This document shows positions 13,867-24,965 of a stretch of 64,000 nucleotides of DNA, piece after piece. The notes beneath the pieces were generated by a model that was not told the DNA's origin, ran no database searches, and was given only the letters and a program-made list of their open reading frames with translations. Each line of letters starts with the position of its first letter. Position 1 is the stretch's first letter. Location: assembly GCA_949752795.1 (NCBI GenBank), contig OX457062.1:94167777-94231776 (forward strand). The letters are read 5' to 3'. This DNA comes from Hyperoodon ampullatus. Lineage: Eukaryota > Chordata > Mammalia > Artiodactyla > Ziphiidae. The position numbers and the translations under genes are program-made.

Positions 13867-14222
13867 GCTCCCAGTCTCTAAGAGGAAGGAGAGGGAGATG
13901 GCTCAGGCAACAGTCCCACCGCCCTGGGCTTCCCCAGCTGCTGCCTATGTCATGGGCCTCACCTCTCCACTCCCCCAGAGACAGAGCCTCACAGGGCCTC
14001 TTTATCAGGAGAGGAACTTGGGGAGGGGGACTTTAGGTGATCAGGAGACTCCCTTTGTGTACCTACACCTCACCCACCTTCCTCCCCTCCAGGATTCCTG
14101 CTGCTGGGTCACCGTTGGTCACTCACCGCCCTTCCAGGCCCACTTCCTGATAAGCCCAGCACCTCCACTCTCTACCCCAGCCCCAATCCTGGGGGGCCAG
14201 GCCCCCCTACTGGTTCCCTCCA

Positions 14223-14224
<2 letters not shown>

Positions 14225-14272
<48 letters not shown>
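14225..14272. repeat. Compound (CA)n(CG)n alternating purine-pyrimidine tract
   Basis: About 17 CA units run to 14258 and switch without interruption into about seven GC units up to 14272. The whole 48 bp alternates purine and pyrimidine, the classical requirement for left-handed Z-DNA. It lies about 0.8 kb downstream of the OAF exon 1 donor on the transcribed strand. Confidence 0.95.
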
Positions 14273-14584
14273 TGTCTCTACCCACTTCCCTGCAATCTAG
14301 GTCAAAACTGGGGGTTGGCCAGCCCTCCTGCCAAGCAGGGTGAGAGGTGGCACCTCTCCCAAAGCCTGGGGACCTCATCTGGGGCCTCTCCCCAGGTCTT
14401 CCGCTACAAGTTTCCCAGACTTTTGGACCAAAGAGGAGAAGTGGCTTCTCCTCGGCTTGGGAGGGACATGGGACAAGCAGCTCTTCCCAGGAACCCCCTT
14501 CCCCAGCCCAGGAAAGTGAAACAAGGAGAGGTAGTACATAGCCTCCAAGATGTCAGGGCTGGGAGGCTTGGCGCCACCCCCTTG

Positions 14585-14700
14585 CTCTGTACAGAGGTGA
14601 GAAAGGAGGCCCGGAGAAGGAAAGGAACTTGCCCTAAGTCACACAGCGAGAACCCAGGACCTCTGATGCCTGGCCCAGGATTTTTCCCTGATAGAGCCTG
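14585..14700 (-). repeat. MIR SINE fragment
   Basis: The antisense core 'aacttgccctaagtcacaca' is preceded by 'tgagaaaggaggcccgg'. Confidence 0.65.
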
Positions 14701-15004
14701 AGAAAATGACTCCAAAAAGGGAGACGGGGTTGTTAACATTGACTCCCTTGAAGTAGGTCTGCACCTAGGGGGCTCTCGGAGAGCTGAAAGACGAAGTGGG
14801 GAGCTGGTCTGGTGGCCTGGGCACCCAGAGAGAAGAAGTGAAAGGCTGGAGGGGAGAATCGGAAAGGCAGCAGAGCAGTTCGTGGGGGAGAATGAAGGGC
14901 CAGGTCTAGGCGCTGGGGAGCAGGGCAAAGAGGTGTGGATAAGAGCCCGGCGTGACCTTGGCTAAGTCGCGTCCTTCTCCTGGCCCAGTCTTCCGTCTGC
15001 TGGC

Positions 15005-15880
<876 letters not shown>

Positions 15881-16966
15881 AGGAGTTGACTCTCCCAGCA
15901 AATCCCTTCCTCCCAGCAGGGGCGGGACGGGTGACTCTTCCCCCGCCTCCCTTTTTTTGGCTTGTTCTTGTGCCACGTGGATGAAAGAATCGGGCTTGGT
16001 GTTTTAGGGGTTTTGTTTGGTCTTTCAGTTTCTCTGACGCAGCGAATTTCTACAAAGCTTCTGCAAAATCAGACCTCGCCTCGCATTCAGCCTTTTGACT
16101 GCCCTGGGTCCGGAGAGAGGGGCTGGGGTTCTGCTGGCGTTGACATCCGTCAGGTGTGAAATCTTGATCAGTCAGGGCACCTCTCTGACGTGGTGGCCCT
16201 CAAAGCGCCCGCATTCTGTGAACCCCTGTGCAGTTTCTTTTCCGTCTGGTTGCCCTCACTTCCCCCATTCACGACCTTTCCCCAGACCTGCCCACCTCCC
16301 CAGACCCCCATTCTCTCTCCCAGTAATAGGCCAAGCAGATTCAGGGAAATGTTACATTCCAGGCCATTCTGGAGAATGTCTGGGGATTCAAGATGCTCTT
16401 GACCATCAGAGGCTCTCCCACAAGCCCCAAGAAAGTATGACTGCCCTGCCATGCACCCCAACAATGAACTGGGCGAAGGCAGGAGGGATCTGGATTCCTG
16501 CTTTCTCTGATTAACTGTGTGCTTTAGACACATTTAAAAAATTCTTTGGGCCTAGGTGTCCCCCTGGGTATAGTGGGAGTTGCTGAGACATACAAAGTCC
16601 GGCCAATCCCGGAAGAGACAACCCCAGGGGGATGCTCTGAACCTGTTGTTCCTTGATGTCCATTTCACTTCTGTTTATTCTAGGACCCCCTATTCTTTCC
16701 AAAGTCTTGATCACAGATGGTGAATACCCTCCTATGCTCTGCAGGCTCCTTCCCTTCTAGGTTTTCCCCAGCACAGGGTTCTTATTAGTACCAAAGATGA
16801 CAACAGGTACTCCGGCACCCAGGGACCTTGAAGACACCAGCAGACCAGATGCCCTGGAACTGCAGGGTGGGCCCCAGAACCCACCTCCTTACTGCTAACC
16901 CAGGGCTCTTCTTACTACACTTTGCTGCCTAAATTTAAGACTGAAAGTGATTCAAGAGATTATCTA
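15881..16966. other. Intergenic upstream of OAF; nothing recognised
   Basis: This stretch is mixed-composition DNA without a clear repeat or open frame beyond chance length. Proximal regulatory sequence of OAF may lie here. Confidence 0.6.
15974..15979. promoter_or_regulatory. CACGTG E-box at the upstream edge of the OAF CpG island
   Basis: This palindromic CACGTG lies in the context GCCACGTGGA, a canonical USF/MYC-type site. It is the second such hexamer within about 500 bp of the presumed OAF start region. Confidence 0.45.
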
Positions 16967-17137
16967 ACTTGATGTTTTTCAAATTTGCCTTATCAAAATA
17001 ATCACCTAGGTGCTTGTTAAAAACACAGATACCTGGATTCCTAAATCTAGCCCATCAGACTCCTTAGGAAAAAGAACTGGAAATTTGCATTTTAAACAAA
17101 CGCCCAGTGATGCTTGATATCAGGGATGGATAGCTGG
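16967..17137 (+). mobile_element. MER5-like hAT DNA transposon fragment
   Basis: The motif order 'aataatcacctaggtgcttg', 'ttaaaaacacagatacctgg', 'gaaatttgcattttaaacaa', 'gcccagtgatgcttgatat' matches MER5A. Confidence 0.8.
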
Positions 17138-17889
17138 TACTTGACAGAGGGTTAAGCTTAGAGGATCTAAAACAAACAGCATCTTTCCTGGGGAAACATC
17201 CTGGTCCCAAAGGAGTTTATCTCTCCATTATGGAGATAAGGCAGGCAGTCAGAGAACAGTGGATTAGCACAAAGACTGCTCCCCTAGGGCTTCCCACTCT
17301 GAGCTGGCAGGGCTGGAGAGGTGCCCAGGGTCTCAAAACTGGCCTCCTGCCTGACAGGACACTCATCCCAATCCAGCCTTAGAGATAGGTCTTCTCACGT
17401 GAGTCATTAGGGCCTCACCCACATTTCCTAACTTCCTTTGTTTCAGATCCTGTCCCCCATCCATCATCAGCTCTGCCCCCAGCCATATTCCTAGGCTCCT
17501 TCCTCTGCGCCCCAATGAGATCCCAGAAGAAGTAAACAAAGAAGCCCTGTGTTTGGTTTCTTTTCTAGGTGTAGGCTGTCTTTGTCTCTATTCAAATTCT
17601 GGGTTTGGAAACAAGGGTAGAAGACCTCATCTCTTCCTACCACCTCTTCCCCATAATCAATGTCCTTCTTGAGTTCAACCACAGATCAAACTAGATTTTT
17701 CTTTTAGGATAGAGAATTTGTAGTCTCACTCCACTGTGTAAGCCCTCCCTCTGTCCCTCTCCTTCCTTTGGATTTTGCCTGACCAACTCTTCAAGATCCA
17801 GGACAAAACTGGAGTTTCCCAGGAAGACTTTCTCAGCTACTGACCTACAGCTCTTCACTATTCTCTCCTGGCTCTGAACTCCAACAATA
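17138..17889. other. Intergenic; AP-1 motif, otherwise nothing recognised
   Basis: It contains a perfect TGAGTCA at 17400-17406. No repeat family or gene was recognised. Confidence 0.5.
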
Positions 17890-18160
17890 ACAATTATTAT
17901 AGCAGCTCCCATTCACTGTGTTCTTATTACGTCCAAGTTCTGTGCCAAGCACTTTACATGTATCATCTTATTTAATTTTCGTGGCAACCCTCCAAAGTAT
18001 GTTCTATTCTTAGCCGCCTTTTACTGACTAGGAAACCGAGGCTTCCAGAGGTTAAGTAGCATGCCCAAGGTCACACAAGTAGGGGAGCCAGCAGGGATTC
18101 AAACACGAGGCCTCCTGACCACAAACCCCTTGCTTTTAACCACAATAGCATCTGCCTGCC
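17890..18160 (-). repeat. MIR SINE, near full length
   Basis: It contains 'gccaagcactttacatgtat', 'ggcttccagaggttaagtag', 'catgcccaaggtcacacaag' and a terminal 'gcttttaaccacaatagcat'. All are in antisense order, with little internal loss. Confidence 0.9.
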
Positions 18161-18499
18161 TATGGTCCTTGCTTTCTTCCACCCCATTCGGACACACATC
18201 CTGTGCTATCTTCTTCTGTAATCTAATGGTTCCAAGTGTGACAATCTTGTGCCCCAGTGAGGCTGTCAGTTCAAACAGGACAGCCCCTTGCTGGGAACAG
18301 AGACTGCTTCCCTTAAAACATCCAGGCACAGAAGCATCCATTCATCTTACACGTAAAGGCCCTCAGAGGAAGAGCTCTAACAAGCCCAATTACTGTGACT
18401 ACCACCAAACAGCCCTCATTGTCAGAACGTTCTTAATGTCTAATCTCAAGCCCTCTGCCACACCATAAACCCATTTCCTTCCTTTCTGATCCCTAGTCC

Positions 18500-18740
18500 T
18501 AGGAAAGCAGTTGTGAGTCGTGGTTCAAAGCAAGGGCATCAGCATCTCAATCCTGGAGCTTGGCCACTCAGGAGCTGTGTGATTCAGGGAGCCTGTTTCT
18601 TCATCTGTAAAACGGGTGCATATATGCTCACCTCACCGGGTTGTTTTGAAAATTAAATGAAACATTATGTACAAAACACTTCACAACGTGTTTGGCATAT
18701 AGTAGAGGCTCAAGAAATGGTGGCTATTATTATTTTAAAC
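18500..18740 (+). repeat. MIR SINE, near full length
   Basis: The sense copy runs from 'gtggttcaaagcaagggcat' through 'gtttcttcatctgtaaaacg' and 'ggttgttttgaaaattaaat' to 'catatagtagaggctcaaga'. With the previous element it forms an inverted MIR pair about 340 bp apart. Confidence 0.9.
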
Positions 18741-19680
18741 TGTTTACTCACTCCTCTTATATCAACTATTAAGTCCCTGTTTGACCTACACAGGGTCCCC
18801 CCTCCCCGGCCCACACTTCACACACACGCACAACTGCTTCCGGAACACTTTTTCTATTTATTCTCTTTAGGTCTTCCAGTTTATGCTACCGAGACCACTG
18901 AAACTGGGAAGTGGGCAGCAACACCTGGGCAAGCACCTCCCCTTTGCTTTTCGATCTTAGGGTGCCTCAATTTGGCAGGAAGAGAAATGCCATGCCATCT
19001 CCCAATCCCTGTCGAAGAAAACAGGTGCTGACGGAGCCCTGCAGAAGGCTGAAAGGGAAACTGAACCAGTGACCTCTATCTGGAGATGGGGAGAATGTGA
19101 TAGGGAGCTTGACTTTGCAACAGTGGTAGGATTTTTCTTTTAATTTCTTTCTGTGGCTGGCGTTTGGGTTGGGTTACGGTACAGTTGCTCGGTGCTGGGC
19201 CCTTGCCTCTGGGACTGGCCATTCGTGTTTTGAGTCTGAGAGGGACCTGGGGATGGGGTGAGGTGCTCACCTCTACCTCTCAAGGCCACTGCAAAGCTCC
19301 AGTCACTGCTCTGCCCAAGGAGAAGTGCAAATTAGTTTTACAGCATCACACAGCTACTTGGTTACATAAATCCAAGGGCGTGGTGGGAAAATGAACTGGA
19401 GAAGCAGTGGCCAGGATAGAGAGCGGGAAAGGCAGAGAGGCCGGGACTGCTGGGTGAGCAGCCATTCTCCCCAGGCAGAAAATCGGGCTGAGGGGAAGTT
19501 TAGATGAAGTTGGGCTGAGTCAGTGACTTTTAGGAAGGAAAAGGAAGCCTGAATGATCAGAACTGCCAGAGAAGGTACATCTCAGCTCATCGATTCTAGA
19601 CCAGGGACTCTTGAAGTTCTCAAACATAACCATCTTCTTCTCCATGCTAGTCCTTTCCGGGGGCCTTTCTTACTCTCCTA
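18741..19680. other. Intergenic; nothing recognised
   Basis: No clear repeat, exon or RNA gene. Open frames are short and without similarity I can recognise. Confidence 0.5.
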
Positions 19681-19690
19681 CCTGGATACT

Positions 19691-19764
19691 CATCCATCCA
19701 TCCATCCATCCATCCATCACTCCATCCATCCATCCATCCAGTCAGTCAGCCAGTCAGTCATCTA
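19691..19764. repeat. (ATCC)n microsatellite with adjoining (AGTC)n
   Basis: About 12 tetranucleotide CATC units, with one interruption, run to 19740 and grade into CAGT units to about 19764. Confidence 0.95.
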
Positions 19765-20470
19765 GTCACATACTCTGCTAGACGTTGTGGTCACAGCAGT
19801 GGAACAAAGCAGATGCAGCATTTCCTTATCCTGAGATGGAACCTACAGCTGCAAGGCAACTAGACATTAAAAAAAGAAGTGCAGAAACAAATATTTAAAT
19901 TATAATTGTAACTGGTACTGTGGAGAACTCGAGGAGACTCTAGCTTAGACCCACAATGTCTAGGTTGACTTAAAAGATTAATCAGGATTGATACGCAAAG
20001 ATGATATTCCAGGCAAAGGGAAAGGCTTAGGTATGGGCCTGAGCCTGGCGGGCTTCCCAGAAACTTCGCCAAGTGCCTGAGGTGAGATGAGGGGAGGAGA
20101 GCTGCTAGAAATAATTCAGGGCCTTGCAGGCAATGTTAGGATGTGAGTATTGTTTTGTTTTCCTAAGAAAAGGGGGGCAGTCACTGAAAGGTATTATATA
20201 AGGGAGTGACTTGAGCAGACTTGTATTTTGAAAAGGTCACTGTGGAAGTGGATTGCAGCAGTCCAGAGGAGGGGTCATGGTGGCTTGGACCACGGTGGCA
20301 GCAGCAGGTGAGAGAGGTGTTGGATTTCAGCTGCATTTTGGAACTAGAATTTGGAAATAGGATTTGATGTTTCTTTGGACTTGGGGCGAGGGAGAGGGAG
20401 GGTCAAGGACATTTGGCTTGGGCCATTGGGCAGCACCATGCATAGAGATTGGGAAGCCTGGGGAAGAAGC
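19765..20470 (+). repeat. Old mammalian interspersed repeat (family uncertain)
   Basis: Recognisable pieces include 'atattccaggcaaagggaaa', 'agggagtgacttgagcagac', 'gaaaaggtcactgtggaagt', 'gattgcagcagtccagagg' and 'catggtggcttggaccacgg'. These occur in the same order in a repeat found throughout mammalian genomes. I recall the consensus better than its name, so the family is left open. Confidence 0.6.
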
Positions 20471-20579
20471 CCTTACATTACTTTTTTGGTAGCTTTTCTG
20501 GTACTTTTCACCCTTTGCCTTTTGTTTTAATGATTCCACAGCATTTGTTCTTGAACCAGAAGGTATAAAAGAACTGAGG

Positions 20580-20711
20580 GGGAATTCTCTGGTGGTTAGG
20601 GCTCTGAGCTTCCACTGCAGGGCCACGGGTTCGATCCCTGGTTGGGGAACTAAGATCCTGCATGCCGTGCAGTGCGCCCCACCCCCCAACAAAATAAATA
20701 AATAAATAAAT
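20580..20711 (+). mobile_element. CHR-type tRNA-derived SINE, short old copy
   Basis: It starts GGAATTCTCTGGTGGTTAGG and contains an intact-looking B-box region GGTTCGATCCC, then 'tggggaactaagatcctgca' and a (TAAA)n tail. A duplication of about 12 bp (AAAGAACTGAGG-like) flanks it. This is an older subfamily than the poly(A)-tailed copies elsewhere in the window. Confidence 0.85.
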
Positions 20712-21370
20712 AAAGGAACTGAGGCCCGCTATTAGTGGCCCTGCTCAGATTAGAAGCCAGCTTTAGCCTCCTCTGTGATGCCACACAGGGTTTCCCTTTC
20801 ATGGCTGGGGCAGGGTGTACTGACTCATCTTTGTATTCCCCTTGAGCCCAGCATAGCACCTTGTGCACAGAGGGTTTCAATAATGAGGTTTCTACAGCCC
20901 TGTGTACCTGGCACTGTGCCGTGCAGTGAGGACCTGAGGCATAGTCCTTACTCTCAAGAATCTCACTGGTCATGTGGTCCACAGAGAACAGGGCCCCCCG
21001 GGTAGCAGGCTGGGCCACGTCATCAAAACGGAAGCCCTCAGGCCATCTGCAGAGGACAGCACTGCTCCCTACTGCTGGAAAGCACAGATGGAGGGAGATA
21101 CAGATGTGTGTCCCTGAGGGCATCCTGTCCCCTCATGCACCAGTAATTCCATCACCATGGGGCACCCTTGGAGACCTTGCAGAACAGGGGCCTTGCTCCT
21201 GCTCTGAGGAGCCACACCCTCAGCTCCAGCAGAGACCTTAGGCAATAAACCTGCAGCAAAATGAGGGGACCTGGCAGGGTGTATGCCTTGCGTTTATTAC
21301 ATTTTTCATGGGTACATATCCTTTTCTTTATGCAAAGCCCTGAGGAAGTTTATTACTAAAAATAGGAGGA

Positions 21371-21713
21371 ACTTCCCTGATGGCGCGGTGTTTAAGAATC
21401 CGCCTGCCAATGCAGGGGACACAGGTTCGATCTCTGGTCCTGGAAGACCCCACATGCCGTGGAGCAACTAAGCACATGCACCACAACTACTGAGCCTGAG
21501 CTCTAGAGCCGCGAACCACAACTACTGAGCCCGCGTGCCACAGCTACTGAAGCCTGTGCGCCTAGAGCCCGTGCTCCGCAACAAGAGAAGCCGCCTCAAT
21601 GAGAAGCCCACACACCGCAACGAAGAGTAGCCCCCGCTCGCTGCAGCTAGAGAAAGCCTGCACCCAGCAACAAAGACCCAACGCAGCCAAAAATAAATAC
21701 ATTTATTTTTTTA
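21371..21713 (+). mobile_element. CHR-1-type SINE, full length (about 340 bp)
   Basis: It has the tRNA-like head 'acttccctgatggcgcggtg' and the B box GGTTCGATCTC. The long body contains repeated 'cacaactactgagc' motifs, and the tail is 'aaaaataaatacatttattt'. An imperfect duplication of about 13 bp (AAAAATAGGAGGA/AAAAATTAGAAGA) surrounds it. It has the undeleted long central region that the short CHR copies lack. Confidence 0.9.
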
Positions 21714-22149
21714 AAAATTAGAAGAATCAGATTTTTAGCCAGGTTTTTACTGCTCTTACAAAATGAATGTACCTGTTATGGCTTTGGGTGAGGTCCTGCT
21801 TCTCATCAGGGAGCTGAGTATGAGTGAGTTGGGCCTGGACAGGGGCCATATCTGACCAGTCATCAGCTTTCCCGTCACAGGTGCTCTTCAGGGTCTTTAG
21901 CATCTGTTTCTCTGGCTCCAATTAGATCGAAAGAGGGAAGGTCAGGTCCTAGCTGGGGCCAGAAGGGTGGGGGTGGGGGATCACATCTCTTCCTTACATA
22001 ATGGAAGAAGGAACATCCTCCTTCCCCAAACTGGGGATCTCAGAACCACCATCAGTGTCATGACTTTTTAAAAGAGGTTTATTTTATTTTTCTGAACAAA
22101 TGGAAAACTACACCATGGGAAAACAATATGATAACAATACATACATTTA

Positions 22150-22540
22150 GTGCACTTTCAATTATCTCAATAGGACTTTAAAACATCTTTCCAGTAGACT
22201 ATTTTTCCAGCGATTTTAGGTTCACAGCAAAACCGAGGAGAAAGTATGGAGTCCCTGTATTCTCCCCGCCCCATACACACAGCCTCCTTTACTGTCAGCA
22301 TCCTGTTCCAGAGTGGTACCTTTTTTACAGTCCATGAACCTCCACTGACACATCTTTATCACCCAAAGTTTGTAGTTTACATTAGGGTTCATTCTTGCTG
22401 TTGTACATCCTATGCGCTTGCACAAATATGTAATGACATATATCCACCATTACGTATCATAATGATGATATCATAATGTATCATACAGAGTGTTTCACTG
22501 TCCTAAAAATCCTCTGTGCTCACATATTCATCACATAGGG
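22150..22540 (+). mobile_element. L1 3' UTR fragment (L1M type)
   Basis: It contains 'ttttaggttcacagcaaaac', 'ccactgacacatctttatca', 'cccaaagtttgtagtttaca', 'ttagggttcattcttgctgt' and 'actgtcctaaaaatcctctg'. These are in order as in the 3' region of old mammalian L1. It is non-coding. Confidence 0.85.
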
Positions 22541-22595
22541 GAATATATGTATATATATAATTCACCTATATATATATTTGTCTATATATTTCAAA
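22541..22595. repeat. AT-rich (TA)n-like low complexity
   Basis: Interrupted ATATAT runs directly follow the L1 fragment. Confidence 0.75.
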
Positions 22596-22783
22596 ATGCA
22601 TACAATGGTTTTAGGCTACTTGAGAGAAAATAAAACCTGATCAATATTTATTTCAAAGTATCTTCTGAGCTTTAGGGCTTTTATGAAGCTTTCAGGGCAA
22701 GCATTGTGTTTCCTGTTCTGCTTTTCTCAACATCATTTCATACCTGTATTTCCATATATTGACACAGTTCACATGTCATTCTT

Positions 22784-22988
22784 TTTTTTTTTTTTTGCTG
22801 TATGCGGGCCTCTCACTGTTGCGGCCTCTCCCGCTGCGGAGCACAGGCTCCAGACGCGCAGGCTCAACGGCCATGGCTCACGGGCCCAGCTGCTCCGCGG
22901 CATGTGAGATCTTCCCGGACCGGGGCACGAACCCGTGTCCCCTGTATCGGCAGGCAGACTCTCAACCACTGCGCCACCAGGGAAGACC
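22784..22988 (-). mobile_element. CHR short SINE (cetacean type), minus orientation
   Basis: A T15 run marks the poly(A) tail. The body reads GTATGCGGGCCTCTCACTG through to GCGCCACCAGGGAAGAC. A perfect 14-bp duplication CACATGTCATTCTT flanks it (22770-22783 and 22989-23002). Confidence 0.95.
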
Positions 22989-23002
22989 CACATGTCATTC
23001 TT

Positions 23003-23499
23003 AATAGTTATGGAGCATGCCATGTCTAAACAGTTGATAGCGCACTCTAATCATTTGTTATCATTTTTCTCCTATATGATCTTGCAGAAAAGATTTAAAA
23101 GGAGACATGAATATGATTCTAAGATGCATCACTGGAATATGAATAATAACAGTGCTCTTTGCAAAGGTTGACTCCCTGGACATAAACATTAATTCATGCC
23201 TCCAGCCAGGGCCATATACAGCAGCCTCTGAGACAGAGTGTTCCATCTCTCTTTTAATGTCTGTGAGGGGAAAGGATCCCATTATGTCCTGAGGGGACTC
23301 ATTTACTACTGTGTAAATACAGGATCTTAGCCAGCTTTCAACTAGAATGTTCTTTCTAATGTACAACACAAATCTCTTTGAAGTGGATTTAAGCTTTCTA
23401 CGCTTCCTCAGCGCGGACAGTTTCTCTGACCTGTGTATAGCATCCCTGGGCAAATCAGAAGAGTCTGATCAGTTATAGGAATCACTTATATGTACTAAT
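23003..23499. other. Intergenic; nothing recognised
   Basis: This is AT-leaning DNA with no repeat I can name and no exon. A 130-codon minus-strand open frame at 23061-23453 has no recognisable motif. Confidence 0.5.
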
Positions 23500-23640
23500 A
23501 TTCTGCTCAAGGATGTCAGAGGATTTTCATGAATTTTCGTCAAATCCTGAACAGCCCTTTGAGGTAGGTACTATTATGATTTCCATTTTACAGATGAGAA
23601 AAGAAGATGATTCAATCAACTCCCAGCTCTTAAAAATTAT
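23500..23640 (-). repeat. MIR-like SINE fragment
   Basis: It contains 'taggtactattatgatttcc' followed by 'attttacagatgagaaaag', the antisense MIR pattern. Confidence 0.7.
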
Positions 23641-23718
23641 TTCTCATTTTACATGTCTCCTATTTGGAATTTCAATTTACTTCCCCCAAATACCCAACTT
23701 GTTAAAAACGAAGTGGTG

Positions 23719-23934
23719 GACTTCCCTGGTGGCGCAGTGGTTGAGGGTCTGCCTGCCGATGCAGGGGACACGGGTTCGTGCACCGGTCCGGGAAGATCCC
23801 ACATGCCGCGGAGCTGCTGGGCCCGTGAGCCATGGCTGCTGAGCCTGTGCGTCCGGAGCGAGCCTATGCTCCGCAATGGGAGAGGCCACAACAGTGAGAG
23901 GCCCGCATACCGCAAAAAAAAAAAAACAACAAAA
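23719..23934 (+). mobile_element. CHR short SINE (cetacean type)
   Basis: It starts GACTTCCCTGGTGGCGCAGT and ends in A13CAACA8. The perfect 14-bp duplication AAAACGAAGTGGTG is at 23705-23718 and 23935-23948. The body matches the other short copies closely, with a small local duplication ('gagcgagcctatgctcc'). Confidence 0.96.
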
Positions 23935-23949
23935 AAAACGAAGTGGTGA

Positions 23950-24150
23950 GAGGCCCTGTGACTATTCATCGATTGCTTACTGTGAGCCTGGGAACTTTGG
24001 ATTCATTTTCTTACTTAATTCTTATGATATCTCTGGGAGGCAGGTATTATTACTCATTTAATAGGTGAAGAAATTGAAGCTCAGAGAGGTGAATGTACTG
24101 GCCCAAGTTCACACCAGAAAGGAATGGGACTCGACCTGGAACCAAAGTCC
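23950..24150 (-). repeat. MIR SINE
   Basis: It contains 'aggtattattactcatttaa', 'aattgaagctcagagaggtg' and 'gtactggcccaagttcacac', in antisense order. Confidence 0.8.
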
Positions 24151-24242
24151 AGCTCCAAGGTCTTGGGCTTCAGGCTTTGCCTACTGTCCTCCTAAATGTC
24201 CTGGCATCTCTCTCATCTACACAGAGTCTAGCTCTTCATTTT

Positions 24243-24440
24243 TTTTTTTTTTTTCGTGGGCCTCTCACTGCTGTGGCCTCTCCCGTTGCGGAGCACAGGC
24301 TCCGGATGCGCAGGCTCAGTGGCCATGGCTCACGGGCCCAGCCGCTCCACGGCATGTGGGATCTTCCCGGACCGGGGCACGAACCCATGTCCCCTGCATC
24401 GGCAGGCGGACTCTCAACCACTGTGCCACCAGGGAAGCCC
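24243..24440 (-). mobile_element. CHR short SINE (cetacean type), minus orientation
   Basis: A T-run is followed by GTGGGCCTCTCACTGCTGT and the body ends GTGCCACCAGGGAAGCCC. The perfect 14-bp duplication TAGCTCTTCATTTT lies at 24229-24242 and 24441-24454. Confidence 0.96.
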
Positions 24441-24779
24441 TAGCTCTTCATTTTATTTGTAACTTTTTGCCTCTTCCTGGAAATAGGGGATCTGAATGTC
24501 CCTCTGTGTGTATGTGGTTGCCCTGATGCCCTTGAACAAGTCAGAGGACACCAAGTAAGCTTTCAAACCCAAGCCCTTGCGTGGGTTGCGGGGGACCTGG
24601 TCAGGGCCCTCAGGGTGAAGGCAGAGGGGAAGGAATCTCCTTCTCATTTCCTGCAAATAACCGAAGGGAAGCTCAGAAAGGGCCGTCAGTGGCACCAGAG
24701 GAGCACAGAGCTATACTGTCCCTTGAGTTTGCAGTTTGAGACGGTCCCGTCCCATAGTTTAAGGGGGTTGTGGCTTTGG

Positions 24780-24965
24780 TGTTTGTTAGGCCTGGTTTTG
24801 AAATCGTGGCTCTGCCTTTTCCTGGCTGTGTGAGGTTGAGCCCGTGATACCCCTCACCCGCCCCGTGAGTCTCCGTGCCCTCTGTCACACTTGAAAAGGG
24901 GATAGGAATTCCTGCTAGTGGTTATATGGGGGACTAAATGTGATGAGATGCACAATTAGCCCGGT
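24780..24965 (+). repeat. MIR SINE fragment
   Basis: It contains 'ggttttgaaatcgtggctct', 'ttttcctggctgtgtgagg' and 'gggactaaatgtgatgagat', with weak agreement to sense MIR. Confidence 0.6.

Larger units (their letters stand above)
13619..14701 (+). other. Long open frame of 360 codons, antisense in OAF intron 1; probably not a gene
   Basis: This is the longest ATG-initiated open frame in the window. Its product is Pro/Ser/Gln-rich in the first 220 residues, has a Thr-His repeat then Arg-Ala repeat where it crosses the CA/CG microsatellite (about residues 203-217), and ends in a MIR fragment. No signal peptide, domain or conserved motif is visible. GC-rich, stop-poor composition explains its length. 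It overlaps no recognised exon. Confidence 0.2.

Noticed and set aside
19691..19764. CRISPR-like or regulatory tandem array
   Set aside because: Plain tetranucleotide microsatellite without spacers, in a mammalian genome.
20627..20637. tRNA gene (B-box-like GGTTCGATCCC)
   Set aside because: The sequence is the tRNA-derived head of a CHR SINE; no cloverleaf or tRNA 3' end.
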